Shown: positions 17,234 to 26,452, counted from the stretch's first letter. The stretch is DNA of 55,041 bases from Oceanobacillus saliphilus (GCF_023522835.1 NZ_JALCZU010000016.1:1-55041), one strand, 5' to 3'. The notes: generated from the letters alone by a model not told the origin. Numbers and translations: made by a program.

Positions 17234-17950
17234 ATGCAAAAGAAATATTTGAATATATATGAAGACTTAGTAAAGCAAATAGAGTCCAACGTGTGGCCAG
17301 TATCTAGCTTGCTACCTTCAGAGAATGACCTGACATCTCACTATAATACGTCAAGGGAAACAATTAGAAAAGCACTGAACCTTTTGTCGCAAAATGGTTA
17401 TATACAAAAGATTCGCGGCAAAGGGTCGGTTGTAATCGATAGCCATAAGTTTTCGTTTCCGGTATCTGGGATTGAAAGCTATACAGAACTGGCAGACAAA
17501 TTGCAGCTCGAAACAAGAACAATCGTCCATTCACTTGGCTATTTGGACACTAATCATGATATCGCAAAACTTCTCCGATCAGACCCATCCGATAATATAT
17601 GGGATGTTGAACGGATTAGGGAAATTTCCGGTGAAAAAATAATATTCGATAAAGATTATTTCAATGAAAAGTATGTGCCATTACTATCGAAAGAAATTTG
17701 CGAGCAATCCATTTATGATCATCTTGAGAACAACTTGGGACTTGTAATTAGTTTTGCGCAAAAAGAGATAGTTGTGGAAGAACCAACGGAAGAAGATCGG
17801 AAGTTATTGGATCTTGAAGGGTTTTCGAATGTCGTGGTAATTAGAAGTCAAGTATATTTAGATAATGCGAGTTTATTTCAATTCACCGAATCGAGGCACA
17901 GACCTGATAAATTCCGTTTTGTTGACTTCGCTAGAAGGGTTAAAAATTAA
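17234..17950 (+). CDS. treR: Trehalose operon repressor TreR (GntR family, UTRA domain)
   Basis: 238 residues. The N-terminal winged helix (about 1-70) shows LLPSENDLTSHYNTSRETIRKAL, the GntR recognition region, then a UTRA effector domain (about 90-232). In B. subtilis TreR is released by trehalose-6-phosphate. The likely targets are the two 18-bp palindromes upstream of treP. It is the third gene of the operon, so it would regulate its own synthesis. Confidence 0.92.
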   Translation: MQKKYLNIYEDLVKQIESNVWPVSSLLPSENDLTSHYNTSRETIRKALNLLSQNGYIQKIRGKGSVVIDSHKFSFPVSGIESYTELADKLQLETRTIVHSLGYLDTNHDIAKLLRSDPSDNIWDVERIREISGEKIIFDKDYFNEKYVPLLSKEICEQSIYDHLENNLGLVISFAQKEIVVEEPTEEDRKLLDLEGFSNVVVIRSQVYLDNASLFQFTESRHRPDKFRFVDFARRVKN

Positions 17951-17980
17951 AACACCGCCGCTTTAGTGAGCGGTGTTCTT
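17951..17980 (+). terminator. Hairpin after treR
   Basis: AACACCGC pairs with GCGGTGTT around an 11-nt loop, followed by a mixed CTTCTT tract. It could be a leaky terminator between treR and the second glucosidase gene. Confidence 0.6.
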
Positions 17981-17999
17981 CTTATTGGAGGGGTTTTTA

Positions 18000-19682
18000 G
18001 TGAAAAAGGACTGGTGGAAGGAAAGTATTGTATACCAGATTTATCCAAGAAGTTTCCATGACAGTAATGGAGATGGAATTGGGGATATTAAAGGGATTAC
18101 CGAAAAGCTTGATTACTTAAAACATTTAGGTGTTGATGTCATTTGGCTGTCACCGGTATATGAATCTCCCAATGACGATAATGGCTACGATATTGCCGAT
18201 TATTATGCCATCATGGACGAGTTCGGAACGATGGATGATTGGGAAGAACTGCTCGAGGAAATCCACCTTAGAGGAATGAAATTGATTATGGACCTTGTTG
18301 TGAACCATTCCTCTGATGAGCATGAATGGTTCCGGGAAGCGAGGAAATCCAAGGATAATGCCTATCGCGATTATTATATTTGGAGAGAAGGCAAGAACGG
18401 AAAAGAGCCAAATAATTGGAAGTCCTCTTTTAGCGGTTCTGCCTGGGAATTCGATGAGAAAACTGGAGAATATTATTTACATTTATTCAGTAAAAAGCAA
18501 CCTGACTTAAACTGGGAAAACCCGAAACTTCGGGAAGAAATATATAAGATGATGAGATGGTGGCTGGACAAGGGAATTGACGGTTTCCGTATGGATGTCA
18601 TTAATTTCATATCAAAGGTACCAGGTTTACCTGACGGACCGGAAAAAGCTGGAGAAAGATATGCATCTGGTGGTAAATTATACAGAAATGGTCCACGAAT
18701 TCACGAATTTCTGCAGGAAATGAACAGGGAAGTACTATCAAAATATGATGTGATGACCGTTGGTGAAATGCCAGGTGTCAATGTGGAAGAAGCCAAAAGA
18801 TACACAGACCATAGAAGACAGGAATTGCAGATGGTCTTTACATTTGAACATATGAATTTGGATTCCGGAGAGAATGGGAAGTGGGATCTGAAGCCATTAG
18901 AATTAAGTGATCTCAAAGAAAATATTTCAAAATGGCAAACTGGCTTACATGGTACTGGCTGGAATAGCCTATACTGGAACAATCATGATCAGCCTCGAAT
19001 TGTATCCAGGTTTGGAGATGATAAGGATTTCCGGGTGGAATCAGCGAAAATGCTTGGAACCTTTCTCCATATGTTACAAGGTACACCATATATCTACCAA
19101 GGTGAAGAAATTGGAATGACTAATGTTCAGTTCGAATCCATCGAAGATTATCAGGATATTGAAATACGTAATATGTATCGTGAAAAGGTAGTGGATGGTA
19201 ATGCAGATCATCATGAAGTTATGGAAGCAATCTATGTAAAAGGAAGAGATAATGCAAGAACACCATTTCAATGGAATGATCAGCCTGCTGGGGGCTTTAC
19301 AACGGGAGAACCTTGGATGCGTTTAAATCCAAACTACAGGGAAATCAATGCCGAAAAAGCTGTTGACGATCCAAATTCAATTTACCATTACTACCGAAAT
19401 TTGATTCAGTTAAGGAAAAAGCATACCATAATTGTTTATGGTGATTATCAACTGATTTTGCCTGACCATGATAAGATATATTCCTACTTACGTACATTGG
19501 AACATGAAAAATTACTTGTTATTACAAATTTCAGTGCGGATCATGTTTCTTTCGATCTACCGAAGAATGTTGAATTTGAAGCAGAGGAAATTCTGATAGG
19601 CAATTATCATGTTACAGAAACAAAAAATCCAGTTTCGTTTACATTAAAGCCATATGAAGCAAGAGTATATAAAGGAAAATAA
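18000..19682 (+). CDS. GH13 alpha-glucosidase, probably oligo-1,6-glucosidase
   Basis: 560 residues from the GTG at 18000, chosen because TTGGAGGGG lies 6 nt upstream; the longer frame starting at 17973 would read through the treR hairpin. Catalytic residues are D199 (GFRMDVIN), E256 (TVGEM) and D330 (NHDQPR), with Val200, which in this subfamily goes with alpha-1,6 rather than alpha-1,4 cleavage. It is a clear paralogue of the TreA two genes upstream, probably an old duplication. Likely substrates are isomaltose, isomalto-oligosaccharides or panose in the cytoplasm; a second trehalose-6-phosphate hydrolase cannot be excluded. Confidence 0.85.
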   Translation: MKKDWWKESIVYQIYPRSFHDSNGDGIGDIKGITEKLDYLKHLGVDVIWLSPVYESPNDDNGYDIADYYAIMDEFGTMDDWEELLEEIHLRGMKLIMDLVVNHSSDEHEWFREARKSKDNAYRDYYIWREGKNGKEPNNWKSSFSGSAWEFDEKTGEYYLHLFSKKQPDLNWENPKLREEIYKMMRWWLDKGIDGFRMDVINFISKVPGLPDGPEKAGERYASGGKLYRNGPRIHEFLQEMNREVLSKYDVMTVGEMPGVNVEEAKRYTDHRRQELQMVFTFEHMNLDSGENGKWDLKPLELSDLKENISKWQTGLHGTGWNSLYWNNHDQPRIVSRFGDDKDFRVESAKMLGTFLHMLQGTPYIYQGEEIGMTNVQFESIEDYQDIEIRNMYREKVVDGNADHHEVMEAIYVKGRDNARTPFQWNDQPAGGFTTGEPWMRLNPNYREINAEKAVDDPNSIYHYYRNLIQLRKKHTIIVYGDYQLILPDHDKIYSYLRTLEHEKLLVITNFSADHVSFDLPKNVEFEAEEILIGNYHVTETKNPVSFTLKPYEARVYKGK

Positions 19683-19689
19683 TTCAAAG

Positions 19690-19730
19690 AAAAGCATTTC
19701 CGATGAAAATAATCGGCGAATGCTTTTTTT
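19690..19730 (+). terminator. Terminator at the end of the trehalose/glucosidase locus
   Basis: AAAAGCATT pairs with AATGCTTTT, with an inner GAT/ATC pair, followed by T residues. It probably also serves the convergent minus-strand gene. Confidence 0.8.
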
Positions 19731-19777
19731 TACAGCTAGAAAAGGATAAACATCTCACACATAAACAGCGCACGATC

Positions 19778-20650
19778 TTACTCTGTTTCCTGTTTTCTAA
19801 TCAATGGCAGTGTGCAGCAGCGGTACGAACCACCAGACTTTATAATTTCTGAGAAAGGAACTTCAATTACTTCAAAACCAGCTTGAGTCAATTCCTCATT
19901 TAACCGTTTATTTTCCGGCAAACTAATCAGTTTTTTATTGCCAATTGGAAGTACATTTGGCCCCAAGTGAAATTGTTCATCTTCTGTAACTTCAATCAGC
20001 TTATAGGAAGCCTTCACGATGTTATAAGAATCCTCAACCATTGCCGGGGAATATATCAAAGCAGTGTCTTCACTTATCACATTGAATATGCAATCAAGAT
20101 GAAGGATATCCTTCCTCATGAAAATAGGAGTTACCTTGTGATCGGGCAACTGCTTATCTAGTGTTTCAATTGCATGAGGAGTGGTACGGTCGCTTTGACC
20201 AACCCATACTTTCGAGTTATCGACCAAGACATCTCCACCTTCAATAGAAGGTGTATCAAACCGGTAATAGGGAATATTATTTTGTGTTAACCAATCGATT
20301 AATACACTTTCTTCATGCTTTCGTATATCCTTTTTCATCGATGATACAAAAAAACGGTTGCCGATTGTAAATCCGATATCTCTCGTAAACACCTGTTCGT
20401 TTAGTTGTTTCTTAGCTTCCAATGCGATGACATGTGCCCCTTGCGATTGAAGCGTATGGATAAAATTCCTATGCTGTTCCATTGCTTTTTCTATATTGAT
20501 ATTTTCATTTAAATAATGTCTTTGGGTCACATTGATTACTTCTTTTATTTTCATATGATTCGGGGGAACTACAATGACTTGTTTCAGTGGGTCATATTCA
20601 TTTCTGCACTTAACTCCTGGAGTAGTTTCCCTAGGTGTGGCATTATTCAT
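19778..20650 (-). CDS. Amidinotransferase / dimethylarginine dimethylaminohydrolase-family protein (YkgA-like)
   Basis: 290 residues. This is the guanidine-modifying superfamily fold, with the catalytic glutamate in SIEGGD (E137), histidine in LHLDC (H184) and nucleophilic cysteine near the C-terminus in YRCCTLP (C278 or C279). Family members hydrolyse arginine, dimethylarginine or related guanidines to citrulline. No arginine-pathway gene is adjacent, so the substrate is open. The length fits DDAH-like Bacillus YkgA better than the longer arginine deiminase. Monocistronic. Confidence 0.83.
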   Translation of the reverse strand: MNNATPRETTPGVKCRNEYDPLKQVIVVPPNHMKIKEVINVTQRHYLNENINIEKAMEQHRNFIHTLQSQGAHVIALEAKKQLNEQVFTRDIGFTIGNRFFVSSMKKDIRKHEESVLIDWLTQNNIPYYRFDTPSIEGGDVLVDNSKVWVGQSDRTTPHAIETLDKQLPDHKVTPIFMRKDILHLDCIFNVISEDTALIYSPAMVEDSYNIVKASYKLIEVTEDEQFHLGPNVLPIGNKKLISLPENKRLNEELTQAGFEVIEVPFSEIIKSGGSYRCCTLPLIRKQETE

Positions 20651-20722
20651 TTTTTAATCCTCCAATACATAATCTAAATGAGTTTTCCCTAATCTATAGT
20701 ATATAAACATTATCATGCAATA

Positions 20723-20747
20723 GTTTGAAAAAATCTACTGCGGGTAT
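20723..20747 (+). promoter_or_regulatory. Sigma-B-type promoter of the YqcI/YcgG gene
   Basis: GTTTGA, 13-nt spacer, GGGTAT: five of six and six of six matches to the sigma-B consensus GTTTAA/GGGTAT. It lies about 50 bp before the start codon. Confidence 0.6.
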
Positions 20748-20798
20748 TTTCTATGGTAACGTATGATATAAACAAAAGCATTCCAGGAGGGTATATTA

Positions 20799-21530
20799 AT
20801 GGACAAAACAGCTGCTTACTTACTTACAAAAGAAGATATGAAAAATAACGCTGACTCGTTTCCGGATTGGGTAAAGAAAGAATATACAAATTTTGTGAGT
20901 GTCGTAACCAATAAAACCTTTCCATGCTATTTTGGAATGTCTGGACAAAAAAGAGGGGAGTTAAGGTATGGCTATATTTCACATCATGACTGGAGCCGAC
21001 TTCCAAGGATGCTAGAAGAATTCAATCGATTGTTTGATAACCAGGAAAAACTGATTCGTCATGGATTCTTTTTGTTTGTCGAGCCGGAAAAGGAAGAAAA
21101 ATCGTTGGAATATTACCGACAATATTTCTGGAATGTCCTACAATATCTTCATGATTTTGATCACGATGAGTGGCCCGCAGATTATCCGAAAGACCCTGAT
21201 CATTATTTATGGAATTTCTGCTTTGCGAAAGAGCCGTATTTTGCTTTTGGAAATGCTCCAGCATATAAACAGAGAAAAACAAGAGACTTGGGAAACAGCT
21301 TGGTAATAGGTTTTCAACCGAGGAGGATTTTTGAAGGTCTTAAAGGAACAGAGAAAAGTGGCGTAATGTCCAGAGAAAAAGTGAGAGAAAGAGTAGAAAT
21401 GTGGGATGGTCTGCCGAAACACCCGAATATCAGTCATTATGGAGATAAAGATCATCGCGAATGGAAGCAATTCTTTATCGGTGATGATATCGAACCAATC
21501 ACAGGTAAATGCCCATTTCAACCAAGATAA
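20799..21530 (+). CDS. YqcI/YcgG family protein of unknown function
   Basis: 243 residues, full length for the family. FPCYFG near residue 43, the Trp/Asp-rich centre and the C-terminal GKCPFQPR match the YqcI/YcgG family pattern that I recall. There is no signal peptide or TM segment, so it is cytoplasmic. No biochemical function is known to me; the invariant-looking Cys residues at each end could bind metal or heme. AGGAGGG lies upstream of the ATG. The sigma-B-like promoter suggests a general-stress protein. Confidence 0.8.
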   Translation: MDKTAAYLLTKEDMKNNADSFPDWVKKEYTNFVSVVTNKTFPCYFGMSGQKRGELRYGYISHHDWSRLPRMLEEFNRLFDNQEKLIRHGFFLFVEPEKEEKSLEYYRQYFWNVLQYLHDFDHDEWPADYPKDPDHYLWNFCFAKEPYFAFGNAPAYKQRKTRDLGNSLVIGFQPRRIFEGLKGTEKSGVMSREKVRERVEMWDGLPKHPNISHYGDKDHREWKQFFIGDDIEPITGKCPFQPR

Positions 21531-21546
21531 AGACAATTCATCAACA

Positions 21547-21584
21547 AAAAACGGAAAAGCTGTATCATGCAGTTTCTCCGTTTT
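21547..21584. terminator. Bidirectional terminator
   Basis: ACGGAAAAGCTG pairs with CAGTTTCTCCGT (two mismatches) around a 7-nt loop, flanked by A and T runs. It serves the YqcI gene and the convergent small gene. Confidence 0.7.
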
Positions 21585-21759
21585 ACTCTTTGCCCTTCTT
21601 TTCATTAGGGATATATTTTGTGTAGTAAGCAGCAAGCAACAGTAATACGATTGCAAGTCCCCAGGCAACAATGCCGCTCCAATACAGATTCAGACTAGTC
21701 CCGATGAATATGATAACCCCGCTTGACGCAATTAATATCGCTGTTAAATAACGTTTCAC
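21583..21759 (-). CDS. Small two-span membrane protein, 58 residues
   Basis: On the minus strand a GTG at 21759 follows TGGGGG by 6 nt and opens a 58-residue frame ending TAA at 21583. The product starts with a basic VKRYL, has two hydrophobic stretches (about 5-21 and 31-46) separated by SLNLYW, and ends in a charged KKGKE tail. I do not recognise the family. The ribosome site, coding-like composition and fit against the shared terminator support it as a real gene. Confidence 0.6.
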   Translation of the reverse strand: MKRYLTAILIASSGVIIFIGTSLNLYWSGIVAWGLAIVLLLLAAYYTKYIPNEKKGKE

Positions 21760-22026
21760 ATAATTCCCCCATTACGATAGGTATAGAGATTGTTGTATGC
21801 TTTCATATAAAAATAGGATGTGCCTTATATACACATTTATCCCCCACTGGTTTTGTTACAATTTATTATAACAAACTCCATTCAGAAGCACATGTATAAC
21901 GTATTAATAAGAATAGCCATGAAAAACGGCAATCATTAAATAGATTTGTAAAAAATTTGAAGTTTTTGTCGATACCTACTTTGTTAATGATATGATGTAA
22001 TAAAAAGAGATGAAGGAGAAATAGGA

Positions 22027-23193
22027 ATGTTATTGGGGAAAAGAGTCTGTTTATTCTTTTTACTTTTTAGTTTTGCATTCTTTGCTGCTTGTGGAAGTGG
22101 AAACGGCGTACTGAACGCGAGCATGGCAAGTGTCTCATCTAAACAGGTAAGCATTCAAATGAAAGATCATAGAATAATGGAACAGGAAATTACATTATCT
22201 GCAATTGGGGATATACTGATTCATCGTCCTGTATATAAGGATGCGAAAGTGGAAAATGGCTACGACTTTACACCTATGCTTGGAGACATGAAGGATTATT
22301 TGACTAATGCAACGGTTACAGTAGCAAATCAGGAGACGATGATTGGTGGAGCTGCTTTAGGATTATCTTCCTATCCATCTTTCAATAGTCCTTATGAAGT
22401 GGGGGATGCGTTGAAAGAGGTAGGGGTAGATGTAGTAACACTTGCAAATAACCATACGCTCGACCGGGGAGAAGCGGCAATCCAAAGTGCCATTGAACAT
22501 TGGGAGACAATCGATATGATGTATACTGGGGCATATAAAGATGAGTTGGATAGGGATATTCTCCGTATCTTTGAAACGGATGAGGGGATATCGGTTGCAT
22601 TCCTGTCCTATACCTATGGAACAAACGGGATTCCAGTACCTGAAGGCAAGGATTATTTAGTAAACTTAATTGATAAAAAGATTATTGCTGGAGAAATTGC
22701 CCATGCCAAGGAACAGGCGGATATGATTGTTTTAAGCCTTCACTTTGGAAATGAGTACGAACGCTTGCCGAATGATGCACAGAAAGAATTGGTTCAGTTT
22801 GCAGCAGATCAGGGTGTACATGCCGTATTAGGCCACCATCCACATGTATTGCAGCCAATGGAATGGGTGACGGGCAAGGGTGGGAATAATACATTCGTAA
22901 TTTATTCATTAGGTAACTTCCTTTCAAACCAGCAGGATTTGTATCAGCGAATTGGCGGAATTCTCACATTTTCAATCAAGAAAACAGTATCGGGAACAGA
23001 TGAAATCATCGAAATTCATTCTCCAAAGTTTATGCCGACATTTGTAACATTCCAATCTGACTGGACGGATTATAAAGTCATACCAATGTATAAGCTTACA
23101 AATAATGTCTTAAATGAAGCCGAAGCGCATTATGAAGAGATTAAATCCCATATGTCACAATGGCTACCGGAATTGGAGTTTGTAGAGGGATAG
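22027..23193 (+). CDS. CapA/PgsA-family lipoprotein (poly-gamma-glutamate synthesis-type metallophosphatase fold)
   Basis: 388 residues. Signal peptide with lipobox FFAAC (Cys at about 22). The CapA domain begins with SAIGDILIH and carries the metal-ligand-like motifs NQET, LANNHTLDRG, LSLHFGNEY, GHHPHVLQ and SLGNFLS, so it has the metallophosphoesterase fold on the outer face of the membrane. In B. subtilis PgsA works with PgsB and PgsC in poly-gamma-glutamate export; neither is nearby, so this may be a stand-alone member. Start set by GAAGGAG. The DUF368 gene follows. Confidence 0.87.
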   Translation: MLLGKRVCLFFLLFSFAFFAACGSGNGVLNASMASVSSKQVSIQMKDHRIMEQEITLSAIGDILIHRPVYKDAKVENGYDFTPMLGDMKDYLTNATVTVANQETMIGGAALGLSSYPSFNSPYEVGDALKEVGVDVVTLANNHTLDRGEAAIQSAIEHWETIDMMYTGAYKDELDRDILRIFETDEGISVAFLSYTYGTNGIPVPEGKDYLVNLIDKKIIAGEIAHAKEQADMIVLSLHFGNEYERLPNDAQKELVQFAADQGVHAVLGHHPHVLQPMEWVTGKGGNNTFVIYSLGNFLSNQQDLYQRIGGILTFSIKKTVSGTDEIIEIHSPKFMPTFVTFQSDWTDYKVIPMYKLTNNVLNEAEAHYEEIKSHMSQWLPELEFVEG

Positions 23194-23321
23194 GTTCACA
23201 ATGCTTTTGGTAACTTGTTTGTTCTAAATCGATTTTGCGCGCATTATCTATAAAATAGAAGCTTTTTTTGATATGATAAGCATTGTAGTTAATTTTAGAT
23301 ACATAGAGGAGAAAACTATAA

Positions 23322-24134
23322 ATGGAATGGAAGAATTTATATCGTGGTTTAATGATGGGGACAAGTGATGTTATACCTGGTGTCAGTGGAGGCACGATAG
23401 CTGTTTTACTTGGAATATATGATCGGCTTATTGTTTCGATAAATGGATTGTTCAGCAAGGATTGGAAAAAGCATGTAGGCTTCCTTATTCCATTGGGTAT
23501 TGGTATGCTTACCGCCATTTTTTTACTTGCGAATGTGATTGAATGGCTATTCAAACATTACCCTGCACCGACACAGTTTTTTTTCCTTGGGTTAATCCTT
23601 GGTGTACTGCCTTATTTATTCCATAAAGCAGAGGCAAAAAACAATTTCAGGACAAAACATTATATCTTAATGCTAATTGGGGTTGTTGCCGTTGCATCCA
23701 TGGCCTTCTTTAATCCGAATGATGGAAATGTAATAGAAACTATTACCGGATCTACGTATATTTTACTTTTCTTTTCCGGGTTTATTGCAAGCAGTGCGAT
23801 GATCATCCCAGGTATCAGTGGTTCATTCATGTTGCTGCTGCTTGGTGTTTATACAACGATCATATCTGCAATCAGCAATCTTCAACTTGATATTATCGCA
23901 GTAACAGGACTTGGGATAGCTATTGGTTTTATTGTAATGAGTAAAATAATTGCCTTCTTCCTTAAGAATCATTACAGTAGTACATTTGCTGTAATTATCG
24001 GACTTGTAATTGGTTCTATATTTGTAGTTTATCCAGGTTTCCCTGCTGCCACATCTATCGTGCTGCTAAGCGTTGTTACATTTGGATCTGGACTTCTTGT
24101 TGCGTATATTCTTGGAAGAGTGGAATACAACTAA
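23322..24134 (+). CDS. popT: Undecaprenyl-phosphate translocase PopT (DUF368)
   Basis: 270 residues with about eight hydrophobic segments. The two family signatures are present as inverted-repeat halves: DVIPGVSGGT (16-25) and IIPGISGS (about 159-166). DUF368 proteins were recently shown to return undecaprenyl phosphate, the lipid carrier of cell-wall polymers, across the membrane, alongside DedA proteins. Identification rests on the paired PG(V/I)SG motifs; activity is from family knowledge. GAGGAG precedes the ATG. The upstream CapA gene also belongs to envelope polymer biology. Confidence 0.85.
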   Translation: MEWKNLYRGLMMGTSDVIPGVSGGTIAVLLGIYDRLIVSINGLFSKDWKKHVGFLIPLGIGMLTAIFLLANVIEWLFKHYPAPTQFFFLGLILGVLPYLFHKAEAKNNFRTKHYILMLIGVVAVASMAFFNPNDGNVIETITGSTYILLFFSGFIASSAMIIPGISGSFMLLLLGVYTTIISAISNLQLDIIAVTGLGIAIGFIVMSKIIAFFLKNHYSSTFAVIIGLVIGSIFVVYPGFPAATSIVLLSVVTFGSGLLVAYILGRVEYN

Positions 24135-24193
24135 GCAAAAATGAGGACATGAAAACGTAATATCGTTACAATGAAAAAAAAGGAGTGAGTGTA

Positions 24194-24514
24194 TTGGAAT
24201 CAATTCAAACGGTTGAGAAATTCAACGAAGTTATCGAAAGCGAAGAGCCAGTTATCGTTAAATTTTTTGCTGATTGGTGTCCGGACTGCAAAAGAATGGA
24301 CATGTTTATTGGTGACGTTCTTGAAGAATTCAAGAATTATAAATGGTATGAAGTTAACAGTGATGAAGTAGCCGGACTCGCTGAAAAATATGAAGTAATG
24401 GGTATTCCAAGCGTTTTAATTTTCCAAAATGGAGAGAAACTCGCACATCAGCATAGTGCCTATACAAAATCGCCAGAGTCTGTAAAAGAATTCTTGCATC
24501 AGCAACTGGGTTAA
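24194..24514 (+). CDS. Thioredoxin-like protein (YdbP type)
   Basis: 106 residues from the TTG at 24194. AAAGGAG ends at 24185, eight nt before this TTG; the in-frame GTG at 24185 overlaps that site and cannot be the start. Thioredoxin fold with active site W28-C29-P30-D31-C32, a cis-proline in GIPSVLIF, and no signal peptide. It is likely a cytoplasmic disulfide reductase; the WCPDC variant differs from WCGPC of TrxA, so it is an auxiliary thioredoxin. Monocistronic with its own terminator. Confidence 0.88.
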   Translation: MESIQTVEKFNEVIESEEPVIVKFFADWCPDCKRMDMFIGDVLEEFKNYKWYEVNSDEVAGLAEKYEVMGIPSVLIFQNGEKLAHQHSAYTKSPESVKEFLHQQLG

Positions 24515-24516
24515 TT

Positions 24517-24558
24517 AAAAACACGATCATTCCTAAATTTGGATGATCGTGTTTTTTT
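24517..24558 (+). terminator. Terminator of the thioredoxin gene
   Basis: AAAACACGATCAT pairs perfectly with ATGATCGTGTTTT around an 11-12-nt loop, with T residues after it. Confidence 0.88.
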
Positions 24559-24614
24559 GAATCTAGATAGGTAGGTCTAATATCCAGTGCTCTCAAAATA
24601 TCTGTATGTAAAAC

Positions 24615-24722
24615 GATCTAATTTACGAAGTTGAAATAGAAAATGGAAATAAAGAGGCTGAAATTGAAATCGACGCTTACACTGGTGAAGTGCTGGTTAT
24701 TGAAATTGATAAGGACGATTGA
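24615..24722 (+). pseudogene. Remnant of a PepSY-domain gene (C-terminal end only)
   Basis: An open stretch of 35 codons with no start reads LIYEVEIENGNKEAEIEID and then AYTGEVLVIEIDKDD before TGA. This is the last strand and turn of a PepSY domain (the E-I-x-D-A-x-T-G-E-V pattern). An in-frame stop lies two codons before it and nothing recognisable precedes that. A strong hairpin follows, as after a real gene. The rest has been deleted or has decayed. Confidence 0.6.
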
Positions 24723-24723
24723 T

Positions 24724-24759
24724 AAAACCCGGCTGTCATACATTGACAACCGGGGTTTT
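24724..24759. terminator. Terminator between the PepSY remnant and the convergent 5'-nucleotidase gene
   Basis: AAAACCCGG pairs with CCGGGGTTTT and TGTCA with TGACA around a 5-nt loop. Confidence 0.8.
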
Positions 24760-24787
24760 GACGAGCAGCCAGTCTAAATTCTACTGA

Positions 24788-26362
24788 TTATATCTGAACG
24801 GTATAGTTATTCTTCACAGTAGCATAGACAGTTTTCTTTTTCTCAAAATATTCACGGATTATCTCAACTGCATCTTTTTGAATTTCTTTCACTACCGGTT
24901 TATTTTTGAACATCTCATAATTTCCACCACCGGAGGCCCGGTAATTATTTAAAACAACATGATACATTTGCGTAAAATCCAGAGGTTTCCCATGATAAGT
25001 AATATCCGTAACCCTTGAACCTACCGAATTAGATACATGGATGGTATATGCTATCCCTTCCCATATATCATAGTTGTAATGCTGGGGTTTTGGTTCCACA
25101 TATTGAGGGTTTACAGCAATCTCACCATCTACAACGGTAAAATACGCGGCACTTTTCTCCAATGCGGCTTTAATGTCCTTTCCCGTTAACTCCAGAACAA
25201 CGAGTGTATTCGGGTACATATAATTTGATACGATATCCCTCATCGTTACAATAGATTCAAAACCAGTGGAAGTATTATTCAGAAGTGATGTGACAGAAAT
25301 ATCCGCTCCGCTTGCCTCCATTTGGACTTCTTGTATGAACTGAATAAAAGGGTGCTTTTTAACTCTTGCCATCATCGGGTCCTCAATGGTCATATCCCCT
25401 TCTATATATCCGATTGGCTGATCCAGCCATTTTTGGGTCGAACCCTCTAAATCTTTCATATAATCCATCACTTCACGATCAGATTCCGTGTTTTCCAACT
25501 CATGAAGACTTCCGTAACGATGGGCGATGCTCCATGTATCATTATCTTTTTGCATCTCTATTTCAACTTTTCCATATGCCTGACCATTATTTCCAGGCTG
25601 CAGGATTAGGACATCATTAACACGACCAGTTAATCTGCGATGCTGATGACCGGTCAGCAATATATCAATCCCTTCAATTTCCTGGCACATCTGGTAACCC
25701 TGGTTTTCGCCTGTTAGTGTTTCTGTAGGTGTTCCGGAGTTAATATCGCGTTCAAACCCACCATGATAGGAAGCAATGAGCACATCAGGTTTTTCCAACT
25801 CGTGAATATGATTCACCCATTTTTTCAGTGAAGCAAAAGCATCTGCGAAAGTGATTCCTTTAATATGATCCGCAGATTCCCAATTCGGTATGTAATGTGT
25901 CGTGACACCGACAATCGCAACTTTTATACCATTATGGAATGTTTTCGTGATATATGGAGGTCCGAATTTTGGCTCATTCGTTACGCTGTCCAAAATATTC
26001 GCTGACAGCCAGGGGAAATCAGATTGATTGACTGCATCAGACAGAATCTTTTCCCCAAAATTAAACTCATGATTGCCAATTACTCCAGCATCAATTTTAA
26101 TACGGTTCATAATGCCAACCATGGGGTTCTCTCTATTACTATACGCTTTGACGTAATGTGTCATCAAAGGAGTTCCCTGAATCAAATCCCCATTATCAAT
26201 CACAATCAGGTTTTCGTTATTTTGCCTCATTTGTTTTACGATGGAGGCATATTTGACTAATCCAATATCTTTTTTTTCATTTGTCCCATATAGTATAGGC
26301 ATTGCATTACCGTGTATATCACTTGTATAAAGAAGCGTGATTTTTGCTGTTTGACTATGCAA
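24788..26362 (-). CDS. 5'-nucleotidase / 2',3'-cyclic-nucleotide phosphodiesterase family metallophosphatase (UshA/YunD-like)
   Basis: 524 residues with a TTG start preceded by AAAGGA. The N-terminal metallophosphatase domain has D15 and H17 (TSDIHGN), DNGD, GNHEFNFG, SYHGGFE and GHQH as dinuclear-metal ligands. The C-terminal 5'-nucleotidase domain (about 330-505) ends with RASGGGNYEMF. No signal peptide is visible, so unlike UshA it is probably cytoplasmic, as expected for YunD. It follows the phn transport operon on the same strand, with a terminator between. Confidence 0.87.
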   Translation of the reverse strand: MHSQTAKITLLYTSDIHGNAMPILYGTNEKKDIGLVKYASIVKQMRQNNENLIVIDNGDLIQGTPLMTHYVKAYSNRENPMVGIMNRIKIDAGVIGNHEFNFGEKILSDAVNQSDFPWLSANILDSVTNEPKFGPPYITKTFHNGIKVAIVGVTTHYIPNWESADHIKGITFADAFASLKKWVNHIHELEKPDVLIASYHGGFERDINSGTPTETLTGENQGYQMCQEIEGIDILLTGHQHRRLTGRVNDVLILQPGNNGQAYGKVEIEMQKDNDTWSIAHRYGSLHELENTESDREVMDYMKDLEGSTQKWLDQPIGYIEGDMTIEDPMMARVKKHPFIQFIQEVQMEASGADISVTSLLNNTSTGFESIVTMRDIVSNYMYPNTLVVLELTGKDIKAALEKSAAYFTVVDGEIAVNPQYVEPKPQHYNYDIWEGIAYTIHVSNSVGSRVTDITYHGKPLDFTQMYHVVLNNYRASGGGNYEMFKNKPVVKEIQKDAVEIIREYFEKKKTVYATVKNNYTVQI

Positions 26363-26416
26363 TAGGCTGCATCCTTTCTATGTATAAGTATAATCGTTGA
26401 GCATAATGTAAAGTAA

Positions 26417-26452
26417 AAATATCCCTAAGGGCGCTGAAAACTTCCTTAGGGA
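26417..26452 (-). terminator. Terminator of the phn transporter operon
   Basis: On the minus strand TCCCTAAGG pairs with CCTTAGGGA around a 13-nt loop, then ATATTTTTA. Confidence 0.8.
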
